Assembly: GCA_036675275.1 (NCBI GenBank) | Contig: JAKFFG010000007.1 | Location: 35,784-99,783, forward strand | Origin: Pollutimonas sp036675275 | Lineage (GTDB): Bacteria > Pseudomonadota > Gammaproteobacteria > Burkholderiales > Burkholderiaceae_B | Direction of reading: 5' to 3' | Length of the DNA: 64,000 nt | Part shown: positions 42,358-50,579 of the stretch, piece after piece | Numbering within the stretch: position 1 is the first letter of the stretch | How the letters are laid out: the number at the start of each line of letters is the position of its first letter | Translations under genes and position numbers: made by a program | Notes under the pieces: generated by a model | Seen by the model: the letters and a program-made list of their open reading frames with translations, nothing else | The model's database searches: none | Told to the model about the DNA's origin: nothing

Positions 42358-43017
42358 ATGGATCTCGTCGAACTATTGGCCCTGGCCGCCCCGATACTGC
42401 TGAAGGGCACGGGTTATACGTTGATCTTTGCCTTTGCGGCCATGTTCGGCGGGTTGTTGGTAGGTTTCGTGCTGGCGGTGGCGCGTATCGTTCCCAGCCG
42501 CTGGTGCAGCGTGCCGGCTGCGTTGTATGTCAGCATGATGCGCGGCACGCCCTTGCTGGTGCAGGTGTTCATTATTTATTATGGCCTGCCCAGCATCGGC
42601 ATTTCTTTCGAGCCGCTGACTGCGGGTATTCTGGCGCTGAGCCTGAATGCGGGCGCGTACATCTCTGAAAGCCTGCGCGGCGCCATTTTGGGTATTTCGC
42701 GTGGCCAGTGGTCGGCGGGCTACAGCCTGGGCCTGAACTACAGGCAGAACCTGTACTACGTGGTGATGCCGCAGGCGTTGCGGCTGGCCGTTCCGTCCAT
42801 GAGCAACACCTTGATCAGCCTCATCAAGGATACGTCGCTGGTGTCCGTCATTACGGTGACCGAGCTGCTGCTCGCCACGAAAGATGTCATTGCAACGACT
42901 TTTCAGCCCCTGCCCTTGTATCTGGCGGCCGCCTTTATCTACTGGATGCTCAGCCTGTGCCTGGAACACGTACAGCGCCGGCTCGAAAAGCATTTCGGCC
43001 GCACGCTGGCCGCATGA
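42358..43017 (+). CDS. ABC transporter permease, cystine/polar amino-acid type (TcyL/YecS-like)
   Basis: The 219-aa membrane protein has about five transmembrane helices and the HisM/YecS family sequence MRGTPLLVQVFIIYYGLPSIG. The coupling-helix region GAILGISRGQWSAGYSLGLN and VMPQALRLAVPSMSNTLISLIKDTSLVSVI also match. It starts 3 bases after the binding-protein gene. The next gene runs in the opposite direction, so the ATP-binding subunit (TcyN/YecC type) must come from another locus. Confidence 0.9.
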   Translation: MDLVELLALAAPILLKGTGYTLIFAFAAMFGGLLVGFVLAVARIVPSRWCSVPAALYVSMMRGTPLLVQVFIIYYGLPSIGISFEPLTAGILALSLNAGAYISESLRGAILGISRGQWSAGYSLGLNYRQNLYYVVMPQALRLAVPSMSNTLISLIKDTSLVSVITVTELLLATKDVIATTFQPLPLYLAAAFIYWMLSLCLEHVQRRLEKHFGRTLAA

Positions 43018-43057
43018 TTGCGGCTCTAGTGTCCGCTTCAAGCCGAATCGGTCCGGC

Positions 43058-43930
43058 TTAAATATTGAATTCCAATTCAGCCGCGTCGCCGGTTCGCAGG
43101 CGGATGCCGGAACCGGCCCCTGCCACCACGGCGTTGACGCCGAACAATATGCCTTCGGCAAAGCGCCGATAGGCCGATAGCGTGAGTATGGGTTCCGGAC
43201 CGGGCTTCGCGGTGGCCTGGTCGATGCCGGGTATGGGGCAGCGGGCGCAACGCTTGACGAAGGCGAAGCTGAGGGCGCCGACATGCATGCTTGCCAGATA
43301 GTCTTCTTCGTAGGCGTCCAGGCCTTGCAATACGATATTCGGGCGAAAGCGATTCATGGGAACCGCAGGCTGTCCCTTGCTTTTCAATTGCTGGTTCAGT
43401 TCGTCGAGCGAACCCTGATTGGCGATCAGGAAGGGAAAGCCATCGGCAAAGCCGAACGCGTGATCGGCCGGGAAGTCAGGCGCTTCCTGCTGATGTTTGC
43501 GCCGCCATGCATTGACATGGTCGCGGCTGGCCAGACGCTCTGCGTAGGGATGGACGCGCAACAGTCGGCATGGTGTGCCCATGAAGTCGCTCAGCCACTG
43601 TGCTGCGGCATCGCCTTCGTCCAGACCCAGGGTGTCGCTGCCGAAGATGCGTACCGAGACCGGCGGCGGTGCCGGCGTGTCGGCAGCTGGCTCGAGCAAA
43701 AAGGGCGGCATCCCGGGGGCCTCCAGCGTCAGGACACCGTCTTCCAGCGAGGGCTGGACCAGCGCCATCTTGGCGTACTGGCGTTGGGTCATGAAAACGC
43801 CCTGTCGATCCACAATGACCCAGTGGCGGTCAAATGCCAGACCCGCCTGAGTGAGGCTGGTTTCAGTGTGGGTGATGCCTGCGCAGGATTTGACGGGATA
43901 GCTGTGGAGACTGAGGATAGTGATGGTCAT
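43058..43930 (-). CDS. MOSC-domain protein (YcbX-like)
   Basis: The 290-aa protein has an N-terminal MOSC beta-barrel domain (LHSYPVKSCAGI, GLAFDRHWVIVD) and a C-terminal MOSC domain. That domain contains MNRFRPNIVLQGLDAYEEDYL and the conserved cysteine in KRCARCPIPGIDQ. These bind molybdenum cofactor; YcbX-type members reduce N-hydroxylated compounds such as hydroxylamines. It lacks the C-terminal plant-type [2Fe-2S] domain of E. coli YcbX. It is convergent with the cystine permease gene and divergent from eamA. Confidence 0.88.
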   Translation of the reverse strand: MTITILSLHSYPVKSCAGITHTETSLTQAGLAFDRHWVIVDRQGVFMTQRQYAKMALVQPSLEDGVLTLEAPGMPPFLLEPAADTPAPPPVSVRIFGSDTLGLDEGDAAAQWLSDFMGTPCRLLRVHPYAERLASRDHVNAWRRKHQQEAPDFPADHAFGFADGFPFLIANQGSLDELNQQLKSKGQPAVPMNRFRPNIVLQGLDAYEEDYLASMHVGALSFAFVKRCARCPIPGIDQATAKPGPEPILTLSAYRRFAEGILFGVNAVVAGAGSGIRLRTGDAAELEFNI

Positions 43931-44014
43931 GGCTGACTAGCGGTTGTGACGGCCGGAATCACGGCCCATGTGGCGCATAATACCGCCTGCCTGCAACTGT
44001 TGTGAAGGAATACC

Positions 44015-44911
44015 ATGCCCGTGAAAGACTGGCTGGCCGCGCTCGTGGTGATCATCGCCTGGGGTATGAACTTTGTCGTGATAAAGCAGGGCTTGAGCGA
44101 GATTCCGCCGCTGTTGCTTGGCGCCTTGCGGTTTTCCTTTGTTGCATTTCCCGCCGTATTTTTTATCAGGCGCCCCGCTTTGCCCTGGCGCATCGTTGTT
44201 CTGTATGGCCTGACCATCAGCCTGGGCCAGTTCATCTTCCTGTTCACGGCGATGTATGTGGGTATGCCGGCGGGCCTGGCTTCATTGGTTTTGCAGGCCC
44301 AGGCCTTCTTTACGGTCTTGATGGCCGCACTGTTCCTCGGCGAGAAGGTGCGCATCCACAACGTAATGGGCATGGCGGTGGCGGTACTGGGGCTGCTGTT
44401 CATCGAACAAGGCGCCATGCCGGGGAGCGTGCCGATTCTGGGCTTTGTCCTTACGTTGCTGGCCGCACTGAGCTGGGCGGCGGGCAATATCGTCACTAAA
44501 GGCGCCGGCAAGATCGATATGCTGAGTCTGGTCGTCTGGGGCGCGCTGATACCCTCGGTGCCATTCTTTGTGTTGTCTTGGATCTTCGAAGGCCCGGACG
44601 CCATGCAGGCCAGTCTTGCTGAAATAAGCTATGTGGGGGTGCTCGCCGTTTTCTACCTGGCCATGATTGCCACTATCGTCGGATATGTGCTGTGGGGGCG
44701 CCTGCTCAGCCGGCATCCGGCCAGCAAGGTCGCACCCTTGAGCCTTCTGGTGCCGCCAATCGGATTGATATCGGCCGCCGTGTTCCTGGGTGAACATCTT
44801 GAGGCAATTCAATGGGTGGGCGGTGCGTTGGTAATGCTTGGACTGGCCATAAACGTGTTTGGCCTGATACTGTGGAACCGGCTGCGCAATTTGAAACTGC
44901 TACTGCGTTAA
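44015..44911 (+). CDS. eamA: EamA-type DMT exporter (O-acetylserine/cysteine exporter-like)
   Basis: The 298-aa protein has ten transmembrane helices in two EamA repeats and follows E. coli EamA closely. Shared segments are WGMNFVVIKQGLSEIPPLLLGALRF, YGLTISLGQFIFLF, GMPAGLASLVLQAQAFFTVL and ATIVGYVLWGRLL with VAPLSLLVPPIGLISAAVFLGE. EamA exports O-acetylserine and cysteine. AAGGA precedes the ATG. Its closeness to the cystine-type ABC genes suggests a locus for sulfur amino-acid balance, although a MOSC gene on the other strand lies between. Confidence 0.85.
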   Translation: MPVKDWLAALVVIIAWGMNFVVIKQGLSEIPPLLLGALRFSFVAFPAVFFIRRPALPWRIVVLYGLTISLGQFIFLFTAMYVGMPAGLASLVLQAQAFFTVLMAALFLGEKVRIHNVMGMAVAVLGLLFIEQGAMPGSVPILGFVLTLLAALSWAAGNIVTKGAGKIDMLSLVVWGALIPSVPFFVLSWIFEGPDAMQASLAEISYVGVLAVFYLAMIATIVGYVLWGRLLSRHPASKVAPLSLLVPPIGLISAAVFLGEHLEAIQWVGGALVMLGLAINVFGLILWNRLRNLKLLLR

Positions 44912-45000
44912 AATTTGCAGCTTGCAGCCAGCGCTGCGGCAGCATCGACTGCTGCATCGACCGCTGCCAACACCTTTACTTCTGAATACAGGATGCCAAT

Positions 45001-46191
45001 ATGAAATTTGATCGGTCGGGTGTGGATGCGCTTATGGAAATCACTTCGCGCCCGGAGCTCGTGTTTATGCGCGGCCAAGGCTCGTGGCTCGAAGATCATA
45101 CTGGCAAGCGATACCTGGATTTCGTCCAGGGATGGGCCGTGAACTGCCTGGGCCACAGCCCGGCGGAAGTCGTCCAGGCCATCACCAAGCAGTCCGCTCT
45201 GCTGATCAATCCTTCGCCTGCATTCTATAATCTGCCGTCCATGGAGCTGGCCAAGCGCCTTACGGGTGCGTCGTGCTTCGACCGCATCTTTTTCGCCAAT
45301 AGCGGCGCGGAAGCCAATGAAGGCGCCATCAAGCTTGCCCGCAAATGGGGCCGGCTGAACCGCAAGGGCGCTTTCAAGATCATCACTTTTGACCACAGCT
45401 TTCACGGCCGCACGATAGCCACCATGTCGGCATCCGGCAAGCCTGGCTGGGACACGCTTTATGCGCCGCAGGTAGACGGTTTCCCCAAGGCCGACCTGAA
45501 CGACCTGGAATCGGTTCGCGCGCTTATCGACGACCAGACCGTCGCCATCATGCTGGAACCTGTGCAGGGTGAAGCCGGCGTCATACCGGCCACCCGGGAA
45601 TTCATGCAGGGCTTGCGCAAGCTGGCCGATGAGCACGGCTTGTTGCTGATCGTCGATGAAGTCCAGACCGGCATGGGACGCACCGGCAAATTGTTTGCCT
45701 ACGAATTGTCCGGTGTCACCCCCGACATCATGACGCTGGGCAAGGGCATAGGCGGTGGCGTACCGCTGGCTGCCCTGTGCGCCCGCGAGGCGGTCTCATG
45801 CTTCGAGCATGGCGACCAGGGCGGAACCTATAACGGCAATCCGCTGATGACCGCGGCGGGCGTAGCTGTTTTCGATGCGCTCACCGCTCCCGGTTTCATG
45901 GATTCGGTCAATGCGCGCGCCCAGCAATTGTCCGAAGGGCTGCTGGCATTGTCGGCAAAATGGGGCATGAAGGGCGAACGCGGCGAAGGTCTGTTGCGCG
46001 CGCTGATGCTGGATCGCGACGACGGTCCCGCCATTGTGGAAGCGGCACGCGACTGGGCTCCGGAAGGCATGCTGCTGAATGCGCCCCGCCCGGCATTGTT
46101 GCGCTTCATGCCGTCCCTGAACGTCACGGCGCAGGAAATCGACCTCATGCTTGAGCGCCTGGACGAGGTCATCACCAAAGTACGTAGTTAA
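45001..46191 (+). CDS. argD: Acetylornithine transaminase family aminotransferase
   Basis: The 396-aa class III aminotransferase shows ANSGAEANEGAIKLARKWG, DHSFHGRTIATMSASGKPGW, LIVDEVQTGMGRTGKLFAYE (D219 binds the PLP ring) and TLGKGIGGGVPLAAL with the Schiff-base lysine K248. Length and motifs fit acetylornithine/N-succinyldiaminopimelate transaminase of arginine synthesis. A strong terminator follows at 46214-46243. No other arg gene is adjacent, which is usual for this gene in Alcaligenaceae. Other omega-aminotransferase functions cannot be ruled out. Confidence 0.88.
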   Translation: MKFDRSGVDALMEITSRPELVFMRGQGSWLEDHTGKRYLDFVQGWAVNCLGHSPAEVVQAITKQSALLINPSPAFYNLPSMELAKRLTGASCFDRIFFANSGAEANEGAIKLARKWGRLNRKGAFKIITFDHSFHGRTIATMSASGKPGWDTLYAPQVDGFPKADLNDLESVRALIDDQTVAIMLEPVQGEAGVIPATREFMQGLRKLADEHGLLLIVDEVQTGMGRTGKLFAYELSGVTPDIMTLGKGIGGGVPLAALCAREAVSCFEHGDQGGTYNGNPLMTAAGVAVFDALTAPGFMDSVNARAQQLSEGLLALSAKWGMKGERGEGLLRALMLDRDDGPAIVEAARDWAPEGMLLNAPRPALLRFMPSLNVTAQEIDLMLERLDEVITKVRS

Positions 46192-46213
46192 GCGGCATCT
46201 GGTGGCAGGTACC

Positions 46214-46243
46214 GGCCGGCGCGCCACGCGCGCCGGCCTTTTT
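46214..46243 (+). terminator. Rho-independent terminator after argD
   Basis: GGCCGGCGCG and CGCGCCGGCC form a perfect 10-bp stem with the 5-base loop CCACG. A T5 run follows directly, 22 bases past the argD stop codon. Confidence 0.9.
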
Positions 46244-46309
46244 GCGTAGGTTTGATGACAACATTTTCTTGAGATACACGCTGCACACCAGGCATTGCGA
46301 TCCAATGCG

Positions 46310-46329
46310 ACTAAAATATTAGTATATTC
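46310..46329. promoter_or_regulatory. AT-rich palindrome upstream of the GntR gene, possible operator
   Basis: ACTAA-AATA-TTAGT (46310-46323) overlaps a second dyad AATAT-TAGT-ATATT (46316-46329), 48-67 bases before the GntR start. FCD-type GntR regulators often bind short AT-rich dyads near their own promoter. The assignment is a guess from position. Confidence 0.35.
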
Positions 46330-46376
46330 GTTGCAGGTGCGTGATTTTATCTAGAGAACAACTATGTGTATTGCCT

Positions 46377-47063
46377 ATGAAGCCGCAAATTGAGCTCGAC
46401 CGTGGCCGGCATGCCGCCCCGCAGTTATACGAACTGCTCAGGGCACAAATCGTGTCGCTGGAGCTGCCGCCTGGCGCGCCCTTGTCGCGCGTCAAGCTGT
46501 CGGCCGAATTCAATGTAAGCCAGACACCGGTGCGCGAGGCGCTGCTGAAGCTCACTGAAGAAAAACTGGTCGACGTCTTTCCGCAGGCCGCTACCCGGGT
46601 CAGCCTGATCGATATCGGTTTTGCGGAAGAAACGCATTTTCTGCGGCGTGCGATCGAGCTGGAAATCGTCCGCGAGCTGGCCTTGAATCGGCCTGCCCAA
46701 TTAATCGCCGAGTTGAGGGCTTTACTGATCCGCCATGAAGCGCTGCGCGATAAGCTCGACCTGGCCGGGTTCGCCCAAACCGACGAGGCTTTTCATCGCT
46801 GCATGTATCAAGCGGTAGGCAAGGCGGCCTTGTGGTTGCTGGTGCATAGTCGCAGCGGCCACATCGACCGCCTGCGGCGGCTGCATCTGCCCGCGCGCGG
46901 CAAACTGGCGCGCATTGTCAGCGACCATGGTCAACTGCTTGCCGCGATAGAAAGCGGCAATGCGCAGCAGGCCCAGGAGGCACTGCGTACGCATTTATCG
47001 GGCACCCTGGAATATGTCGAGAAAATCCGCGAGGCCCACCCCGAGTACTTCACCAGGCGGTGA
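46377..47063 (+). CDS. GntR-family (FCD/FadR-type) transcriptional regulator
   Basis: The 228-aa protein has a winged helix-turn-helix over about residues 15-78 (QLYELLRAQIVSLELPPGAPLSRVKLSAEFNVSQTPVREALLKL in pieces). An all-helical FCD effector domain follows, with metal-binding-type histidines in DEAFHRCMYQ and SDHGQLLAAIESG and THLSGTLEY. The ATG at 46377 begins the domain; the frame from 46341 lacks support. It sits between argD and the convergent glcB. FCD ligands are usually small carboxylates, and malate synthase G is a conceivable but unproven target. Confidence 0.9.
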   Translation: MKPQIELDRGRHAAPQLYELLRAQIVSLELPPGAPLSRVKLSAEFNVSQTPVREALLKLTEEKLVDVFPQAATRVSLIDIGFAEETHFLRRAIELEIVRELALNRPAQLIAELRALLIRHEALRDKLDLAGFAQTDEAFHRCMYQAVGKAALWLLVHSRSGHIDRLRRLHLPARGKLARIVSDHGQLLAAIESGNAQQAQEALRTHLSGTLEYVEKIREAHPEYFTRR

Positions 47064-47081
47064 GCCGTCTGCCGGTTTTCT

Positions 47082-49244
47082 CTACACGGACGCCTTCACG
47101 GTCTGGCGCCATTGATGCAGTAGTGGTTCTGTGTAGCCATTTGGCTGCTCCAGCCCCTTGAACACCAGGTCGCAGGCCGCCTTGTAAGCGGCGGATTTCT
47201 CGAAATTGCCGGCCATGGGCTGGTAGGCCGGATCGCCGGCGTTCTGGTTGTCGACCACTGCCGCCATGCGTTGCATGGTTTCGGTGACTTGTTCCTTGCT
47301 GACGATGCCGTGGCGCAGCCAGTTGGCCATGTGCTGGCTGGAAATCCGCAGGGTTGCGCGGTCTTCCATGAGCCCCACGTTATGGATGTCGGGCACCTTG
47401 GAGCAGCCTATGCCCTGGTCGATCCAGCGCACGACATAACCGAGTATGCCCTGGGCGTTGTTGTCGAGCTCTTCCTGGATTTCCTGCGCGGACCAGTTGG
47501 TGTCGCTTGCGACCGGTACCGTCAGGATCTTGTCCAGCAAGGGCTCGGACTTGCCTTCCATGCCGCGCTGGATTTCCTGCACGTCGACCTGGTGGTAGTG
47601 CAGCGCATGCAGTGTGGCTGCTGTGGGAGAGGGAACCCAGGCGGTGTTGCCGCCGGCTTTAAGGTGGCCGATTTTCTGGACCAGCATATCGGCCATGAGG
47701 TCGGGCATGGCCCACATGCCCTTGCCGATCTGGGCTTGGCCGCGCAGCCCGCATTCCAGGCCGACCTGTACGTTATTGCGCTCGTAGGCATCGATCCACA
47801 CGCTGCGCTTCATGTCGCCCTTGCGCACCATGGGCCCGGCTTCCATGGAGGTGTGCATCTCGTCGCCGGTGCGGTCCAGAAAGCCGGTGTTGATGAAGGC
47901 CACGCGTTCAGTGGCTTGGGCGATGCAGGCTTTCAGGTTGGTGCTGGTGCGCCGTTCTTCGTCCATGATGCCCATTTTTATGGTGTTGGGCGTCAGGCCC
48001 AGCAAGGCCTCCGTGCGTGCGAAGAGTTCGCTGGCGAACGCCACTTCATCGGGCCCATGCATTTTGGGCTTTACGATATAGATTGAGCCGCTGCGCGAGT
48101 TGCCCCCTTTCTGGAGGTCGTGCATGGCGATCAGCGAAGTGAAGACGGCATCGAGTATGCCTTCGGGTATCTCCGCGCCCTGTTCGTCGAGGATGGCAGG
48201 GTTGGTCATGAGATGGCCGACATTGCGTATGAACATCAGTGAACGGCCCTGCAGTTCGCGCGTTTCGCCCTTGATGTCGGTGTAGCGACGGTTGGGGTTC
48301 AAGCTGCGTGTGAATGTCTTGCCGCCCTTCGAGACCTCTTCGGCCAGGGTGCCCTTCATCAGGCCGAGCCAGTTCCGGTAGGCGCAGACTTTGTCCTGTG
48401 CGTCGACCGCGGCGATGGAGTCTTCGCAATCCATAATAGTGGTCAGGGCCGACTCCATGAGCACGTCTTTTATGCCTGCGCCGTCTTGCCGGCCGATAGG
48501 GTGCGAGTTGTCGATCTGGATTTCGAAATGCAGGCCGTTGTGCTTGAAGACCAGCGCTTCGGGTGTCGATGCGTCGCCGCGATGGCCCAGGAACAGCTCC
48601 GGCTGCGCAAGGCCTGTGTGCTGCTCTTCGCCCAGACTGACTTTAAGGCGGCCATTTTCGACCGAGTAGGCGGTGGCGTCGATGTGCGAGCCTTGGGCCA
48701 GCGGAATGCTGTCATCGAGAAATTTGCGTGCGAAGGCAATGACCTGAGTTCCACGAACGGGGTTATAGGCCCCGGCGCGTGTGGCACCATCTGCTTCTGA
48801 AATGGCATCGGTGCCGTACAGAGCGTCGTACAAGCTGCCCCACCGCGCATTGGCCGCATTCAGGGCGTAGCGGGCATTAGTGATGGGGACCACCAATTGC
48901 GGCCCGGCCTGCTGGGTGATCTCGGTGTCTACCTTGGCGGTGTTGACCCTTACCGAAGCCGGGACGTCCTTCAAGTAACCGATCTGGCGCAGGAACGCCT
49001 GGTATCCGGGGGCATCGGCGATAGGTCCTGGATTCTGGCGATGCCAGTTGTCCAGTTCGGCCTGAAGGCGGTCGCGCTCGGCCAGCAACTGCCGGTTCTT
49101 CGGGGCAAGGTCGTGTACCAGCTTGTCCAATCCGGACCAGAATGCGTCGGAAGCCACGCCCGTGCCGGGCAGTGCTTCCTGTTCGGCAAATTCGTGAAGC
49201 TCGGTGGCGACTTGCAGTCGTCGGCATGAAATTCGGGCGGTCAT
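47082..49244 (-). CDS. glcB: Malate synthase G
   Basis: The 720-aa enzyme has the length and motifs of GlcB: ESALTTIMDCEDSIAAVDAQDKV, RSLMFIRNVGHLMTNPAI, GIMDEERRTSTNLKACIAQA, FINTGFLDRTGDEMHTSMEAGPM and the active-site region VGLECGLRGQAQIGKGMW. It condenses glyoxylate with acetyl-CoA to malate. AAAGGACG stands before the ATG. No glc permease or glycolate-oxidase genes are adjacent. It is convergent with the GntR gene and divergent from phhB with a 274-bp gap that has no other gene. Confidence 0.95.
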   Translation of the reverse strand: MTARISCRRLQVATELHEFAEQEALPGTGVASDAFWSGLDKLVHDLAPKNRQLLAERDRLQAELDNWHRQNPGPIADAPGYQAFLRQIGYLKDVPASVRVNTAKVDTEITQQAGPQLVVPITNARYALNAANARWGSLYDALYGTDAISEADGATRAGAYNPVRGTQVIAFARKFLDDSIPLAQGSHIDATAYSVENGRLKVSLGEEQHTGLAQPELFLGHRGDASTPEALVFKHNGLHFEIQIDNSHPIGRQDGAGIKDVLMESALTTIMDCEDSIAAVDAQDKVCAYRNWLGLMKGTLAEEVSKGGKTFTRSLNPNRRYTDIKGETRELQGRSLMFIRNVGHLMTNPAILDEQGAEIPEGILDAVFTSLIAMHDLQKGGNSRSGSIYIVKPKMHGPDEVAFASELFARTEALLGLTPNTIKMGIMDEERRTSTNLKACIAQATERVAFINTGFLDRTGDEMHTSMEAGPMVRKGDMKRSVWIDAYERNNVQVGLECGLRGQAQIGKGMWAMPDLMADMLVQKIGHLKAGGNTAWVPSPTAATLHALHYHQVDVQEIQRGMEGKSEPLLDKILTVPVASDTNWSAQEIQEELDNNAQGILGYVVRWIDQGIGCSKVPDIHNVGLMEDRATLRISSQHMANWLRHGIVSKEQVTETMQRMAAVVDNQNAGDPAYQPMAGNFEKSAAYKAACDLVFKGLEQPNGYTEPLLHQWRQTVKASV

Positions 49245-49518
49245 GGTACGTCCTTTAGTATTTGAAAATAGCTGGCACGCGGGAGCGCCGTCCAGGATTT
49301 CGTGCCGTGTAATGTATAGGCGTTGTAACCTGGAACGAGTAGACTGTTGTCAGGGCGCGCACCTATTATGGCCTCTAGCGAACCGGGACTCAACATCACC
49401 CGCAGTTAAAAGACCTGGTACTAAAAGTACCTTATCTGTCTTTGGTGTTGCCCTATTCGAATACTCAAGTGCACGGGTGCGTCGCCAATTTTGGCCTCTC
49501 CACGACAAAGGACAGATC

Positions 49519-49806
49519 ATGAAGAACCAAGTGAAATTGATCGGCGCACCCTCAGCTTTGTTGCTGCTGGAAGGCTGGTCGGCGATCGAAGGACGCGACG
49601 CCATCCATAAAACCTTCATTTTCAAAAATTTCAATGAAGCGTTCGGGTTCATGACCCGCGTAGCCATGCAGGCAGAGAAACTGGACCATCATCCGGAATG
49701 GACGAACGTCTACAACCGGGTCATTGTCACCATGTCCACCCACGACGCCAAGGGCGTCACCGAACGCGATGTCGCGCTGGCCCTGTTCATGGATCAATTG
49801 GCATAA
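49519..49806 (+). CDS. phhB: Pterin-4a-carbinolamine dehydratase (PhhB/PCD)
   Basis: The 95-aa protein has the PCD signature EKLDHHPEWTNVYNRVIVTMSTHDAKGVTERD in its usual order, with the catalytic HHP and later W/Y, H and D residues. PCD recycles pterin after phenylalanine hydroxylation or supports molybdopterin metabolism. AAAGGA lies seven bases before the ATG at 49519. No phhA is adjacent, so a stand-alone role is likely, possibly connected with molybdopterin enzymes such as NasA. The longer frame from 49204 is antisense to glcB and is rejected. Confidence 0.9.
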   Translation: MKNQVKLIGAPSALLLLEGWSAIEGRDAIHKTFIFKNFNEAFGFMTRVAMQAEKLDHHPEWTNVYNRVIVTMSTHDAKGVTERDVALALFMDQLA

Positions 49807-49822
49807 TCAGTCGGATACTCCC

Positions 49823-50551
49823 ATGCAGACAACAGTCACACCCGTCGTACACGAACTCGCACCCACCGGCACCTTGCGCGTGGCCATCAATTTCGGCAAT
49901 CCGGTGCTGGCGCAGCCGCATCCCCAAACGGGAGCGCCCATGGGCGTCTCGGCCGACCTGGCTACCGAGCTTGCCCGGCAACTGACGGTGCCGCTGGAAT
50001 TTGTCACGTATGACGGCGCCGGCAAGGTCTTTGCCGCCGCCGATACCGACGCCTGGGACATTGCCTTCATGGCCATCGATCCTCTAAGGGCCGAAAAGGT
50101 TTTGTACACCAGGCCCTATGTCATTATCGAGGGCAGCTATCTGGTGCGTTCCGATTCGCCCTTGCAAACCATAGAAGATGTCGACCAGGAAGGCGTGCGT
50201 ATTGCGGTGGGCAAGGGAGCCGCCTATGATCTTTTCCTGAGCCGCAGCCTGCGGCACGCCGAAATCGTGCGTGCCGACACATCCGCCGCCGCACTCGAGC
50301 TGTTTCTGACCCAGCAGTTGGATGCGGCGGCCGGGGTCAGGCAGCCTTTGCTCGCCTTTGCCGCAAGGCACCACAACCTGCGTGTCATCGACGGCCGTTT
50401 CACGGCAATCGAGCAGGCCATGGCCACGCCCAAGGGCCGCAGCCGCGCACTTGGGTTCCTGACGTCTTTCATCGACAACATGAAGGCCAGCGGTTTCGTG
50501 GCAGAAGCGTTGGCGCGCAGCGGCCAGGGCGACGCCAGCGTGGCGCCATGA
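49823..50551 (+). CDS. Family-3 substrate-binding-like protein without signal peptide
   Basis: The 242-aa protein has the SBP_bac_3 fold: GTLRVAINFGNPVLAQPHPQTG, GVSADLATELARQLTVPLEFVTYD, WDIAFMAIDPLRAEKVLYTRPYVIIEGSYLV and GVRIAVGKGAAYDLFLSR. It begins MQTTVTPVVHELAPTGTLRV with no hydrophobic leader and no lipobox, so it appears cytoplasmic unless the true start is missed; no upstream in-frame leader is seen. It starts 16 bases after phhB. No permease or ATPase gene is near. It may be a cytoplasmic ligand-binding protein or a cyclohexadienyl-dehydratase-like enzyme, as this fold also includes enzymes. Confidence 0.8.
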   Translation: MQTTVTPVVHELAPTGTLRVAINFGNPVLAQPHPQTGAPMGVSADLATELARQLTVPLEFVTYDGAGKVFAAADTDAWDIAFMAIDPLRAEKVLYTRPYVIIEGSYLVRSDSPLQTIEDVDQEGVRIAVGKGAAYDLFLSRSLRHAEIVRADTSAAALELFLTQQLDAAAGVRQPLLAFAARHHNLRVIDGRFTAIEQAMATPKGRSRALGFLTSFIDNMKASGFVAEALARSGQGDASVAP

Positions 50552-50579
50552 ATAGCGGCGCAGAAGCTTTGGCGATAAC

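Noticed and set aside
49417..49431. Palindrome GGTACT-AAA-AGTACC between glcB and phhB as an operator
   Set aside because: It is a short dyad with no position or family argument to assign it to a regulator.
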